From contig NZ_BQIP01000006.1 in assembly GCF_021602585.1 (NCBI RefSeq), positions 124,001-188,000 of the forward strand: a stretch of 64,000 nucleotides of DNA. Reading direction: 5' to 3'. The notes below the pieces were generated by a model that searched no databases, had not been told where the DNA came from, and was given only the letters and a program-made list of their open reading frames with translations. A program made the position numbers and the translations under genes. Of the stretch, positions 53,302 through 62,521 are shown one piece after another; position 1 is the first letter of the stretch; each line of letters starts with the position of its first letter. The DNA comes from Pseudomonas faucium (lineage in GTDB: Bacteria > Pseudomonadota > Gammaproteobacteria > Pseudomonadales > Pseudomonadaceae).

Positions 53302-56300
53302 TTGACCAATCTCAATCATCCGTCGTCGCTGTGCCCTGCAACCTCGGCTCCGGTCGCGTCCCTGCGCGGTTCGGTAAAGGGTGCGTTGGCCCTGCTCGCG
53401 CTGGTGTTGCTGGGCCTGCTGCTGTGGCAACTGTTCGCCCAGTTCAGCCATACCCAGGACGACCAGCGCCAGCAGAACCTGGAAGCCAGCGCCGAGCTTG
53501 CCGACCACCTGACCCTGAACATGGCGCTCAAGGCCCAGCAGGCGCTGAATGTGGTACAGCCCTACGTCAAGGCGCCGACACCGGCCGCCCTACCGAGCCT
53601 GGTCGCCACCTTGCGCGAACGCCTGCCGAGCCTGCGCGAGCTGGCCTGGATCGACCACAGCGGGCAGCTGCGCGGCGACAGCCTGGCCGGCAGCCCCGAC
53701 CGCCAACTGATTGACGAGCTGCTGACGCTGAACCAGGGCCAGGGCTTCTTCTTCTCCAACTCGCCCGACAACCGCACGATCTACCTGCTGCTGCGCCAAA
53801 CCAGCGAACAGGACCGCGGCTACTGGCTGCTGCGCCTGTCCAGCGACTACTACCAGGCCCTCACCGTGCACCTGGACGGCCCCAGCCACCCACTGTGGCT
53901 GCTGGAAAACAGCCGCAGCGGCGAGGTGCTGCAGCGCCATGGCCCGGTGGCCACCAGCAACGAGCCGCTACAAAGCGTGATGCTGGCCTTCATCGACAAC
54001 AGCACCTGGCAGCTGCGCGGCCTGTTCGACGCGGGCCTTGCGCGCCAGAAGCTGCTGCCGGCGCTGCTCGGCAAATGCCTGCTGGCGCTGTTCTGCGCGC
54101 TGCTGCCGGTACTGGCGCTGATCAACATGCGCCGCCGCCAACGCGCCTTGCAGGAAGACCGCCGGCGCTACCAGGAAATCTTCGAAGGCACAGGCGTGGC
54201 CCTGTGCGTGCTCGACCTGTCCAGCCTGCCCGGCCAGCTCGACCGCTACCACCTGCGCAACCTCGCCGCGCTCAAGCAGAGCCTGGCCCTGGACGGCAAC
54301 CTGCGCCGCACGCTGCTGCAGGAGCTGAAGATCACCGAAATCAACCAGGTGGCGCGCCAGCTGCTCAACGTCGACTGCCACGAAGGCGCCTGGCAGCGGC
54401 TGATCGACGGCAGCGGCGATGGCCGCGACAGCGTGGGCATGCAGCTGATCGACGCGCTGATCGAACAGCGCCCTTCGCTGGAGCTGGAAGTGCGCCTGCC
54501 AGCGCCGCTGGGCGGCGAGTTACACCTGTGGCTGATGGCGCGCCTGCCGCAGCAGCGCCGCGACTACCAGGCAGTGATCCTGAGCATCAGCGACATCACC
54601 AGCCGCAAGCAGGTGGAGCTGTCGCTGCTGGAGCGCGAAAGCTTCTGGTCGGACGTGGTGCGAACCGTGCCCGACCAGCTGTACGTCCAGGACGTGCTCA
54701 ACCAGCGGATGATCTTCAGCAACCGCCACCTCGGCGAAACCCTGGGCTACAACCGCATCGAGCTGGCGCAGATGGGCGAGCGCTTCTGGGAGCTGCTGCT
54801 GCACCCCGAAGACGCCGCCAGCTACCAGGCCATGCGCCAGCAGCAGCGCGACACCGGCCACAGCCAGGCGCTGCACACCCAGCTGCGCTTCCGCCACCGC
54901 GACGGCGGCTGGCGCTGCTACGACATCCGCGAACAAGTGCTGACCCGCGACAGCGACGGCCTGGTCACGCGCATCATCGGCGTGGGCAAGGACGTCACCG
55001 TGCAGATCGAGGCCAGCCAGTCGCTGCGCGACAGCGAACAGCGCTACCGCATGCTCGCCGAAAGCATCAGCGACGTGATCTTCTCCACCGACAGCAAGCT
55101 GCAGCTCAACTACGTCAGCCCCTCGGTGCAGGCCGTGCTGGGCTACCCGGCCGACTGGATCTTCGACAACGGCTGGCAGTCGATCATCGCCAACCCCGCC
55201 CAGCTCACCGGCATCTACAGCCTGATGGAACGGGTCAGCCGGGCCATGGGCGACAGCGAAGAGCTGGCGCAGTTGCGCCAGCGCCTGCCGACCCAGCTGT
55301 TCCTGTTCGACTGCCTGCGCGCCGATGGCCGCAAGATCCCCATCGAACTGCGCCTGGTGCTGATCTGGGACGACCACGAGCGCTTCGAAGGCGTGCTCGG
55401 CGTGGGCCGCGACATCAGCCAGCAGCGCCGCGCGGAAAAAGACCTGCGCATGGCCGCCACGGTTTTCGAGCACTCCACCTCGGCCATCCTCATCACCGAC
55501 CCGGCCGGCTACATCGTGCAGGCCAACGAAGCGTTCAGCCGGGTCAGCGGCTATGCGGTGAGCGAGGTGCTCGACCAACTGCCCGGCATGCTCACCGTCG
55601 ACGAACAGCAGGAAGGCCACCTGCGCTACGTGGTCAAGCAACTGCACCAGCGCGGCAGCTGGGAAGGCGAAGTGTGGCTCAAGCGCCGCGACGGCGAGCG
55701 CTACCCGGCGTGGGTCGGCATTACCGCGGTGCTGGACGACGAAGGCGACCTGGCCAGCTACGTGTGCTTCTTCACCGACATCAGCGAGCGCAAGGCCAGC
55801 GAACAGCGCATCCACCGCCTGGCCTACTACGACGCCCTCACCCACCTGCCCAACCGCACGCTGTTCCAGGACCGCCTGCACACCGCCCTGCAACAGGCCG
55901 AGCGGCAGAAGGCGTGGGTGGTGCTGATGTTCCTCGACCTCGACCGCTTCAAGCCGATCAACGACTCCCTCGGCCACGCCGCGGGCGACCGCATGCTCAA
56001 GGACATGGCCCTGCGCCTGCTGGCCTGCGTCGACGACGACGACACCGTGGCGCGCATGGGCGGCGACGAGTTCACCCTGCTGCTGCAGCCGCGCGCCACC
56101 CGCGAGATGGCGCTGAACCGCGCCATCCACGTGGCCGAGAACATCCTCGGCAGCCTGGTGCGCCCGTTCGTGCTGGAGAACCGCGAGTTCTTCGTCACCG
56201 CCAGCATCGGCATCGCCCTCAGCCCGCAGGACGGCAGCGAGCTGAGCCAGCTGATGAAGAACGCCGACACCGCCATGTACCACGCCAAGGAGCGCGGCAA

Positions 56301-57132
56301 GAACAACTTCCAGTTCTACCAGGCCGAGATGAACGCCAGCGCCCTGGAGCGCCTGGAGCTGGAAAGCGACCTGCGCCATGCCCTGGAGCAGAACGAGTTC
56401 ATCCTCTACTACCAGCCGCAGTTCAGCGGCGACGGCAAGCGCCTGACCGGTGCCGAGGCGCTGCTGCGCTGGCGCCACCCGACTCGCGGCCTGGTGCCAC
56501 CGGGCGACTTCATCCCGGTGATCGAAGAGCTGGGCCTGGTGGTAGACGTCGGCGACTGGGTGCTGCGCGAAGCCAGCCGCCAGCTCAAGGCCTGGCACAA
56601 GGCCAAGGTGCGCGTGCCGAAGGTGTCAGTGAACATCTCGGCGCGGCAGTTCTCCGATGGCCAGCTAGGCAACCGCATCGCCACCATCCTCGAGGAAACC
56701 GGGCTGCCGCCGGCGTGCCTGGAGCTGGAGCTGACCGAAAGCATCCTGATGCGCGATGTGAACGAGGCGATGCAGATTCTCGACAGCCTGAAGGTGCTGG
56801 GCCTGAGCATCGCGGTCGACGACTTCGGCACCGGCTATTCATCGCTCAACTACCTCAAGCAGTTCCCCATCGACGTGCTGAAGATCGACCGCACCTTCGT
56901 CGACGGCCTGCCCGAAGGCGAGCAGGACGCGCAGATTGCCCGGGCGATCATCGCCATGGCCCACAGCCTGAACCTGGCGGTGATCGCCGAGGGCGTGGAA
57001 ACCCACGAGCAGCTGGAGTTCTTGCGCGAGCATGGCTGCGACGAGGTGCAGGGCTACCTGTTCGGCCGGCCGATGCCGGCCAACCAGTTCGAGGCGCAGT
57101 TCTCCAACGAGACGCTGTTCATGTTCCATTGA
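53302..57132 (+). CDS. membrane PAS-GGDEF-EAL cyclic-di-GMP enzyme
   Basis: 1276 aa from TTG 53302 (agga upstream). TM1 at about 28-48, a periplasmic sensor segment to about 250, TM2 at about 252-275. At least three PAS-like regions begin near 447, 581 and 717. The GGDEF domain has an intact GGDEF at 920-924 without an obvious RxxD inhibitory site. The EAL domain (E1052 of EAL in TGAEALLRW, then DDFGTGYSSLNYLKQFPIDVLKID) appears intact. So it could make and break c-di-GMP, with direction set by the sensor. No partner operon; a hairpin follows. Confidence 0.93.
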   Translation: MTNLNHPSSLCPATSAPVASLRGSVKGALALLALVLLGLLLWQLFAQFSHTQDDQRQQNLEASAELADHLTLNMALKAQQALNVVQPYVKAPTPAALPSLVATLRERLPSLRELAWIDHSGQLRGDSLAGSPDRQLIDELLTLNQGQGFFFSNSPDNRTIYLLLRQTSEQDRGYWLLRLSSDYYQALTVHLDGPSHPLWLLENSRSGEVLQRHGPVATSNEPLQSVMLAFIDNSTWQLRGLFDAGLARQKLLPALLGKCLLALFCALLPVLALINMRRRQRALQEDRRRYQEIFEGTGVALCVLDLSSLPGQLDRYHLRNLAALKQSLALDGNLRRTLLQELKITEINQVARQLLNVDCHEGAWQRLIDGSGDGRDSVGMQLIDALIEQRPSLELEVRLPAPLGGELHLWLMARLPQQRRDYQAVILSISDITSRKQVELSLLERESFWSDVVRTVPDQLYVQDVLNQRMIFSNRHLGETLGYNRIELAQMGERFWELLLHPEDAASYQAMRQQQRDTGHSQALHTQLRFRHRDGGWRCYDIREQVLTRDSDGLVTRIIGVGKDVTVQIEASQSLRDSEQRYRMLAESISDVIFSTDSKLQLNYVSPSVQAVLGYPADWIFDNGWQSIIANPAQLTGIYSLMERVSRAMGDSEELAQLRQRLPTQLFLFDCLRADGRKIPIELRLVLIWDDHERFEGVLGVGRDISQQRRAEKDLRMAATVFEHSTSAILITDPAGYIVQANEAFSRVSGYAVSEVLDQLPGMLTVDEQQEGHLRYVVKQLHQRGSWEGEVWLKRRDGERYPAWVGITAVLDDEGDLASYVCFFTDISERKASEQRIHRLAYYDALTHLPNRTLFQDRLHTALQQAERQKAWVVLMFLDLDRFKPINDSLGHAAGDRMLKDMALRLLACVDDDDTVARMGGDEFTLLLQPRATREMALNRAIHVAENILGSLVRPFVLENREFFVTASIGIALSPQDGSELSQLMKNADTAMYHAKERGKNNFQFYQAEMNASALERLELESDLRHALEQNEFILYYQPQFSGDGKRLTGAEALLRWRHPTRGLVPPGDFIPVIEELGLVVDVGDWVLREASRQLKAWHKAKVRVPKVSVNISARQFSDGQLGNRIATILEETGLPPACLELELTESILMRDVNEAMQILDSLKVLGLSIAVDDFGTGYSSLNYLKQFPIDVLKIDRTFVDGLPEGEQDAQIARAIIAMAHSLNLAVIAEGVETHEQLEFLREHGCDEVQGYLFGRPMPANQFEAQFSNETLFMFH

Positions 57133-57182
57133 GGGAGCCTGCTCAGCGGAGCGGGAGGGGGCTTTGAGGCGGGCGCGGTCCT

Positions 57183-57222
57183 TGTGGGAGCCGGCTTGCC
57201 GGCGATGGGGGCAAAGCCCCCC
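57183..57222 (+). terminator. REP unit and hairpin after the GGDEF-EAL gene
   Basis: A single REP (cttgtgggagccggcttgccggcgatg) followed by ggggg-caaa-gcccccc. It is the likely 3' end of the transcript. Confidence 0.65.
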
Positions 57223-57386
57223 AAAACCGGACCTCAGAGTCAACTCCCGCCCCCACGCCAGCCCAGGCGCGGCGCGGGATGCAACATGAAGCCCATTGGT
57301 CCGCGACTTGACGCCAGTTCATATGCCAGGCGCGAATCAATCGGTTAGAATGCCCCCCCAATCCCGCCCGATCCTTGAGGACCGTT

Positions 57387-58640
57387 ATGTTCAGCCGTGA
57401 TTTGACCATTGCCAAGTACGACGCCGAGCTCTTCGAAGCCATGCAGCAAGAAGCTCTGCGCCAGGAAGAGCATATCGAGCTGATCGCTTCGGAAAACTAC
57501 ACCAGCCCCGCCGTCATGGAAGCCCAGGGTTCGGTGCTGACCAACAAGTACGCCGAAGGCTACCCAGGCAAGCGCTACTACGGTGGTTGCGAGTACGTCG
57601 ACGTGGTCGAGCAACTGGCCATCGACCGCGCCAAGGAGCTGTTCGGCGCCGACTACGCCAACGTCCAGCCGCACGCCGGCTCCCAGGCCAACGCTGCCGT
57701 CTACCTGGCCCTGCTGTCGGCCGGTGACACCATCCTGGGCATGAGCCTGGCCCACGGTGGCCACCTGACCCACGGCGCTTCCGTCAGCTCCTCGGGCAAG
57801 CTGTACAACGCCATCCAGTACGGCATCGACGCCAACGGCCTGATCGACTACGACGAAGTCGAGCGCCTGGCTGTGGAACACAAGCCGAAGATGATCGTTG
57901 CCGGCTTCTCGGCCTACTCGCAGGTGCTGGACTTCCCGCGCTTCCGCGCCATCGCCGACAAGGTAGGCGCCTACCTGTTCGTCGACATGGCCCACGTCGC
58001 CGGCCTGGTTGCCGCTGGCGTGTACCCGAACCCGGTGCCGTTCGCCGACGTGGTCACCACCACCACCCACAAGACCCTGCGCGGCCCGCGTGGCGGCCTG
58101 ATCCTGGCCCGTGCCAACGCCGACATCGAGAAGAAGCTGAACTCCGCTGTCTTCCCAGGCGCCCAGGGCGGCCCGCTGGAGCACGTGATCGCCGCCAAGG
58201 CCATCTGCTTCAAAGAAGCCCTGCAGCCTGAGTTCAAGGCTTACCAGCAGCAAGTGGTGAAGAACGCCCAGGCCATGGCCAGCGTGTTCATCGAGCGCGG
58301 TTTCGACGTGGTTTCCGGCGGTACCGAGAACCACCTGTTCCTGCTGTCGCTGATCAAGCAGGAAATCTCCGGTAAAGACGCCGACGCCGCCCTGGGCAAG
58401 GCCTTCATCACCGTCAACAAGAACTCGGTACCGAACGACCCACGTTCGCCGTTCGTCACCTCGGGCCTGCGTTTCGGCACCCCAGCCGTCACCACCCGTG
58501 GTTTCAAGGAAGCCGAGTGCAAGGAACTGGCCGGCTGGATCTGCGACATCCTCGCCGACCTGAACAACGACGCCGTCATCGACGCCGTGCGTGAAAAGGT
58601 CAAGGCCATCTGCAAGAAGCTGCCGGTTTACGGCAACTGA
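57387..58640 (+). CDS. glyA: serine hydroxymethyltransferase
   Basis: 417 aa from ATG 57387 with GAGG upstream. PLP enzyme converting serine and tetrahydrofolate to glycine and 5,10-methylene-THF. Signatures: [53 protein letters not shown], and the PLP lysine in [14 protein letters not shown]. Full length; cytoplasmic. From memory P. putida has two glyA copies, and this is the one beside the GGDEF-EAL gene. Confidence 0.97.
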   Translation: MFSRDLTIAKYDAELFEAMQQEALRQEEHIELIASENYTSPAVMEAQGSVLTNKYAEGYPGKRYYGGCEYVDVVEQLAIDRAKELFGADYANVQPHAGSQANAAVYLALLSAGDTILGMSLAHGGHLTHGASVSSSGKLYNAIQYGIDANGLIDYDEVERLAVEHKPKMIVAGFSAYSQVLDFPRFRAIADKVGAYLFVDMAHVAGLVAAGVYPNPVPFADVVTTTTHKTLRGPRGGLILARANADIEKKLNSAVFPGAQGGPLEHVIAAKAICFKEALQPEFKAYQQQVVKNAQAMASVFIERGFDVVSGGTENHLFLLSLIKQEISGKDADAALGKAFITVNKNSVPNDPRSPFVTSGLRFGTPAVTTRGFKEAECKELAGWICDILADLNNDAVIDAVREKVKAICKKLPVYGN

Positions 58641-58659
58641 TCGGCAACCGCCTGATGTG

Positions 58660-58688
58660 AAAAAGCCCGGCCTAGTGCCGGGCTTTTT
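58660..58688 (+). terminator. intrinsic terminator of glyA
   Basis: aaaaagcccggc-ctagt-gccgggcttttt, 20 nt after the stop. Works in both orientations. Confidence 0.92.
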
Positions 58689-58773
58689 CGTACCTGGGCG
58701 CGGAAGCCGTTCCGCATGGGCTGCCCCGCCTGGGCCGCCTAGCCTTGGCGCTCCTTCAACCTGGAGCACGCCC

Positions 58774-59367
58774 ATGAGCACCGATATCGACCGCTCGTTC
58801 ATCGCTACCCTGCAACACGACGGATCGCCGATCAACGTCTTCGACACCATGACCACCGGCCCTGTGATACTCGCAAGCCCGTACCAGGCCCCGGCCTTCA
58901 CCCTCGACGGCACACGCACACTGGGCTTGCTCAATGGCAACGAGGATGACTGGCAACATGGCCGGGAGATGGGGCTGGTCACCTTCGACAAAGGCCCGAC
59001 ACCTGACCCCTTGATGCTCTACTTCCGCTACAGCCAGGCGGGCTACCGGCTCTACGTGCGCAGTGGCAGGCACCTGGGCGAAGGCGTGTTCTGCGATGCC
59101 TATGGCGTGGTGAACAGCCAACCGATCGAAGCGCCCGATCCCGCTTTGTGGCACGTGACCCTTGAACAAAACGGCGAGCCTTTCGACCTGACTGAAACCG
59201 AGGGCGACAGCCACGATATTCAACTGACCAATCTCCACGGCCACCCACTGCAGGTTCACGGCCTGTATCCCGTAGGTGGTTACCTGACTTGCTACCCTGC
59301 GGCGCGCAAGAGCACGCTGCGGCTGATCATCCTGGCGCGCAACATCGATTGGCTGAACGCCGATTGA
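58774..59367 (+). CDS. protein of unknown function (197 aa)
   Basis: ATG 58774 with GGAG. Soluble and beta-rich (FIATLQHDGSPINVFDTMTTGPVILASPYQAPAF, LTNLHGHPLQVHGLYPVGGYLTCYPAARKSTLRLIILARN). No signal or TM segment. I recognise no domain; the aromatic, repeated strand pattern suggests a beta-trefoil or lectin-like fold, which is speculation. Confidence 0.75.
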   Translation: MSTDIDRSFIATLQHDGSPINVFDTMTTGPVILASPYQAPAFTLDGTRTLGLLNGNEDDWQHGREMGLVTFDKGPTPDPLMLYFRYSQAGYRLYVRSGRHLGEGVFCDAYGVVNSQPIEAPDPALWHVTLEQNGEPFDLTETEGDSHDIQLTNLHGHPLQVHGLYPVGGYLTCYPAARKSTLRLIILARNIDWLNAD

Positions 59368-59383
59368 CCGCCCCCAAGCCCAG

Positions 59384-59412
59384 CCCTGCAGGCGCGTGGT
59401 GCGCCTGCAGGG
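59384..59412. terminator. perfect 12-bp stem-loop between two genes
   Basis: ccctgcaggcgc / gcgcctgcaggg around gtggt, 16 bp past the stop at 59367. No T-tract. Confidence 0.6.
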
Positions 59413-59489
59413 CCTCCACATTTGACGCGCCCCTGCCGCCTTTTCGTATTAACCTGTGCCGTTTCAGCCCCCTATGCACAGGCCCCGCT

Positions 59490-60443
59490 TTGACCAGAGA
59501 GCAACTCGAAACCCAGCAGATCCCGATCTACTTCGCCGCCGTGCTCGCCGCCGTCGCCTTCGGCCTGCTGGCCCCCGGCAGCGCACAGCACCTCGAAGCC
59601 CTGGTCACCCCCGCCATTGCCGTGCTGATGTATGCGATGTTCCTGCAGATCCCCTTCCTCGACCTGCGCCAGGGCCTGGGCAACCGCCGCTTCATGGCCG
59701 CCCTGCTGCTCGCCAACTTCATCCTCGTGCCACTGCTGGTCTGGGCCATTACCCGCGGCCTGGTGGCCCACCCGGCGATCCTCATCGGCGCCCTGCTGGT
59801 GTTGCTGACCCCGTGCATCGACTACGTGGTGGTGTTCACCCACATCGGCAAAGGCGAATCCCGCCTGACCCTCGCCGCCACGCCCGTGCTGCTGTTGGTG
59901 CAGCTGGTGCTGCTGCCGGTGTACCTGGCGCTGATGCTCGGCGACGGCAGCGAGGTGACGATTGCCATCGCACCGTTCGTGGAAGCCTTCGTGTTGCTGA
60001 TCGTGTTGCCGATGGTCCTCGCCGTGCTCACCAGCGCCGGCGCTCGGCGTTCGCACGCGGTGTCGGCGTGGAATGATGGCTGGGCGTGGATGCCGGTGCC
60101 GGCGATGGCACTGGTGCTGGTGGCGGTGATCGGCTCGCAGATTGCCGTGGTGTGGCGTGATTTCGACCGGTTGTTGCCGGTGATTCCGGTGTATGTCGGC
60201 TTCATGTTGCTGGCGCCGGTGCTGGGCTTTATCGCCGCGCGGCTGTTGCGCTTGCCGGTGGCCGAAGCGCGCTCGGTCACCTTCAGTGCCTCCACCCGCA
60301 ACTCGCTGGTGGTGTTGCCACTGGCCCTGGCCCTGCCGGAAGACCTGCGCGGCCTAGCCGCAGCGGCAGTAATTACCCAGACGCTGGTGGAGTTGGTGAG
60401 TGAGCTGATCTACGTGCGCGTAGCACCAACACTAATCCGCTAG
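59490..60443 (+). CDS. SBF (bile acid:sodium symporter / ACR3-like) family transporter
   Basis: 317 aa from TTG 59490 (MTREQLETQQIPIYFAAVL). About ten hydrophobic segments run through the protein. The family's two pseudo-symmetric halves show as TPCIDYVVVFTHIGKGE and ASTRNSLVVLPLALALPE (RNS motif). The TTG start lies after a terminator stem; longer in-frame starts upstream would overlap the preceding gene and were rejected. Probable sodium or proton-coupled organic anion or arsenite carrier; substrate unknown. Confidence 0.85.
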   Translation: MTREQLETQQIPIYFAAVLAAVAFGLLAPGSAQHLEALVTPAIAVLMYAMFLQIPFLDLRQGLGNRRFMAALLLANFILVPLLVWAITRGLVAHPAILIGALLVLLTPCIDYVVVFTHIGKGESRLTLAATPVLLLVQLVLLPVYLALMLGDGSEVTIAIAPFVEAFVLLIVLPMVLAVLTSAGARRSHAVSAWNDGWAWMPVPAMALVLVAVIGSQIAVVWRDFDRLLPVIPVYVGFMLLAPVLGFIAARLLRLPVAEARSVTFSASTRNSLVVLPLALALPEDLRGLAAAAVITQTLVELVSELIYVRVAPTLIR

Positions 60444-60478
60444 CCCCTCTGTGTGCCCCTGTTGGCTCCTGCTGGCTT

Positions 60479-60521
60479 CTGTGGGAGCGGGCTTGTCCCG
60501 CGAACACCGGCAAAGCCGGTG
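60479..60521. repeat. single REP unit (type 3) plus hairpin
   Basis: ctgtgggagcgggcttgtcccgcgaa followed by caccggc-aaa-gccggtg, after the transporter. Confidence 0.75.
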
Positions 60522-60615
60522 CCATCCAACACCTTGCTCGTACCTAAGGCCCGCTGTCACAGCAAAGCCACTTTCAAGGTAGCGGCGATGAACATGTGAA
60601 AGCGGGCCACCCTGA

Positions 60616-60843
60616 TTATCCCTCCCCTTCTTCCTCCATCAACGAGCTCACCTTCCCACACTGCTCACTGGCCAACCGGCTGATGATCCGAATCGCCTGG
60701 TGGATGCCAGCGGTGTTGCGAAAACTCAGATGAGGGTTGTGCTCGCACTCGAGCATCTCGTCGTGCTGCACCAAGGCTTCGCCTAGCAGCTCGAGCGTCC
60801 AGGCGTAGCTTTGGATGGTGGATAAGCGTTCGTGGTCAGTCAT
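60616..60843 (-). CDS. small helical protein (75 aa), coupled to a leader ORF
   Basis: ATG 60843 with AGGTG upstream. MTDHERLSTIQSYAWTLELLGEALVQHDEMLECEHNPHLSFRNTAGIHQAIRIISRLASEQ: two or three helices with an acidic tail. No signal or TM segment. Its ATG overlaps the stop of the preceding 45-aa frame (ATGA), so translation is probably coupled. Small proteins of this type recur in P. putida as far as I recall, with unknown function. Confidence 0.7.
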   Translation of the reverse strand: MTDHERLSTIQSYAWTLELLGEALVQHDEMLECEHNPHLSFRNTAGIHQAIRIISRLASEQCGKVSSLMEEEGEG

Positions 60844-60977
60844 GGGGCACCTGCCTTGGGCTTGGGCGCGATGTGTTGCAGATGGGGTAGAAACGGTGGG
60901 GTTTGGGAGGCGCCGGAGGGGTGCGGCGGCGGAGAACGAATGCGAGGTTCCTGGATAGATTTAAGGTGAGCATGCAT
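60840..60977 (-). CDS. 45-aa Pro-rich leader ORF coupled to the 75-aa gene
   Basis: ATG 60977 with AAGGA 5 nt upstream. Encodes MHAHLKSIQEPRIRSPPPHPSGASQ..., rich in Pro, His and Lys, ending KPKAGAP. Its stop overlaps the next start (ATGA). It comes right after the structured leader 61009-61104, so the whole looks like one regulated unit. Could be a regulatory peptide or a spurious frame; no homology is claimed. Confidence 0.45.
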   Translation of the reverse strand: MHAHLKSIQEPRIRSPPPHPSGASQTPPFLPHLQHIAPKPKAGAP

Positions 60978-61008
60978 GAGGTCCTTTTCGGTTAAAGAAC
61001 CACGCTGA

Positions 61009-61104
61009 CCGTCGCCAAACGGTTAGGGTGGCAGCTGTACGCAGGTTGGCGAACCGAGGAAAAGGAACCCGGCAGACCCGAAGGTCTCCCACGCACAGCC
61101 GCCA
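61009..61104 (-). ncRNA. structured 5' leader RNA upstream of the small coupled genes
   Basis: On the minus strand, ggcggctgtgcg (61103-61092) pairs with cgtacagctgcc (61041-61030), a 12-bp stem with two G-U pairs. It encloses agacc-ttcg-ggtct (61087-61074) and ggtt-cgcc-aacc (61055-61044). A third hairpin, ccgt-ttggcg-acgg (61022-61009), follows 3' of the stem. The loop sequence ttggcg is complementary to cgccaa in the second hairpin. The structure ends 31 nt before the 45-aa ORF start. It behaves like a riboswitch-type or protein-binding leader; family not recognised. Confidence 0.6.
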
Positions 61105-61124
61105 TTACACGAAACTGCGAACGC

Positions 61125-61156
61125 AAAAAAAGCGCCTGCAATCGTGATCGGGGCGC
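61125..61156 (-). terminator. terminator-like hairpin upstream of the structured leader
   Basis: On the minus strand gcgcc...ggcgc is followed by seven T residues. It precedes the structured leader, so it either ends an upstream minus-strand transcript or works as an attenuator. A further hairpin cgggt-ttggcg-acccg lies at 61189-61174, again with a ttggcg loop. Confidence 0.55.
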
Positions 61157-61441
61157 CGTTGCGCCTTTTCGTACGGGTCGCCAAACCCGGTCGCGGAGTT
61201 TGCCGCGGCCTCGGCAATCTATCCCTGTGTGGCTGTTTACGCAAGTTCCTCGGGACACCAAAACGCTACACGCATCGTGGGAAATTACGGCGTTTAGTAT
61301 TGGCTCTCACGCACCTTGCAGGTATAAAGCACTTTGCCACTAGCCAAACCAGCTTTAGGAGAGGGGTCTTCATGAGAACAGCCCTCACCTTCCGCGATGC
61401 ATCTCCACGCAACATGGCGTGAAGACTCTGAGAAGAAGATC

Positions 61442-62350
61442 ATGAGCGATAATGGAAAATCAATTTTGGATCTCAGCAACCTCACCCAACCAGCCTCAAT
61501 ATTGATTGAGAAAATATCAAACGCGATAGGCGTATTATACGAACCAAAAAAAATAATTAAACTTGCGCAAGCACAAGCCCATGCTGACCTAATAAAATTC
61601 AACAGCAAAGCGCAACTTTCGGAACTAGAACAAAGAGCAATACACAACTTAATACAGCGCGAAACAATAAAACAGGACAACATCGAAAAAATCACTGCAA
61701 ATGCGATCTTGTCGTTGCCCCCAGACGCCAATCCAGAGGACATCAGCAAGGACTGGCTGAGCTATTTTTTTAATCACTGCGACTCTGTGAGCGAACCAGA
61801 AATGCAGCGCGTATGGGGAGAGATTCTTGCAAGAAAATCCTCTGACCCTTCAAGCTACTCAAAAAAAACGATTAGCACTCTCGGCATATTAGAAAGCGAT
61901 GACGCAGAAATTTTCACCAGATTTTGCTCCTTTGCTTTAACTCAAGAGGGCTCACCGGAGCTTTATATCCTAGACACTGACGACAGCTACTTCCGCGACC
62001 AAAATATAAATTACGGCTCAGCGTTGCATTTGGAGTTCTTAGGACTCATTCACTACTCATCTGAGGGGTTTGCGCTGTCCCTTGCCCCTGAAAACAATGA
62101 AAACACACCAGAAGACTGTCATACAGTCTCCATGAAATATTTTGAAAGGGAACTTGAAATAATAGTCCCTCGAACGAATATGGATAACTTATCTGAAGAC
62201 AGGATTCAAATCTCCACAGGCCAAGTAAATTTCACTACCGTTGGCCAAGAGCTATTCACTCTCTGCCGTGCCGTCCCTTCTGCCACTTTTATTGATTACC
62301 TGAGAAAAAAACTTAAAGCGCAAAAGACTCAGATAGTTGAAATAATCTAA
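61442..62350 (+). CDS. DUF2806 (TIGR03899-like) protein
   Basis: 302 aa from ATG 61442. The pattern SEPEMQRVWGEILARKSSDPSSYSKKTISTLGILESDDAEIFTRFCSFAL fits this family. Soluble and helical, with no TM segment. Much more AT-rich than its neighbours (many AAA, ATA, TTA codons), so probably acquired. Molecular function unknown; proteins of this type occur near mobile or defence genes, but linkage here is not shown. Confidence 0.75.
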   Translation: MSDNGKSILDLSNLTQPASILIEKISNAIGVLYEPKKIIKLAQAQAHADLIKFNSKAQLSELEQRAIHNLIQRETIKQDNIEKITANAILSLPPDANPEDISKDWLSYFFNHCDSVSEPEMQRVWGEILARKSSDPSSYSKKTISTLGILESDDAEIFTRFCSFALTQEGSPELYILDTDDSYFRDQNINYGSALHLEFLGLIHYSSEGFALSLAPENNENTPEDCHTVSMKYFERELEIIVPRTNMDNLSEDRIQISTGQVNFTTVGQELFTLCRAVPSATFIDYLRKKLKAQKTQIVEII

Positions 62351-62521
62351 CCCCATTCTCAGGCGCTTACACCGCGCAGCCTGACGGAAAAGCGAGCTCT
62401 CGTAGAAACTCTGCTGCGTCAGGGCTTTGCGAAGCGGATGGCATATTCCGTGACGTCGCTTCGCGGCTAAACCCGTTCCTACGGGCCATGAAACGCGTTG
62501 TTCATATCTGTTTTCCATCCA

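Noticed and set aside
53895-57167. A 1090-aa same-strand frame inside the GGDEF-EAL gene, and a 692-aa antisense frame at 54520-56598
   Set aside because: Both are shadows of the GGDEF/EAL frame with low-complexity R/A/P-rich products and no motifs.
61023-61261. Antisense-type frames of 70-90 aa over the leader region
   Set aside because: They have no ribosome site or domain, and their bases are explained by the RNA stems and G-U pairs. A conserved protein here would overturn this.
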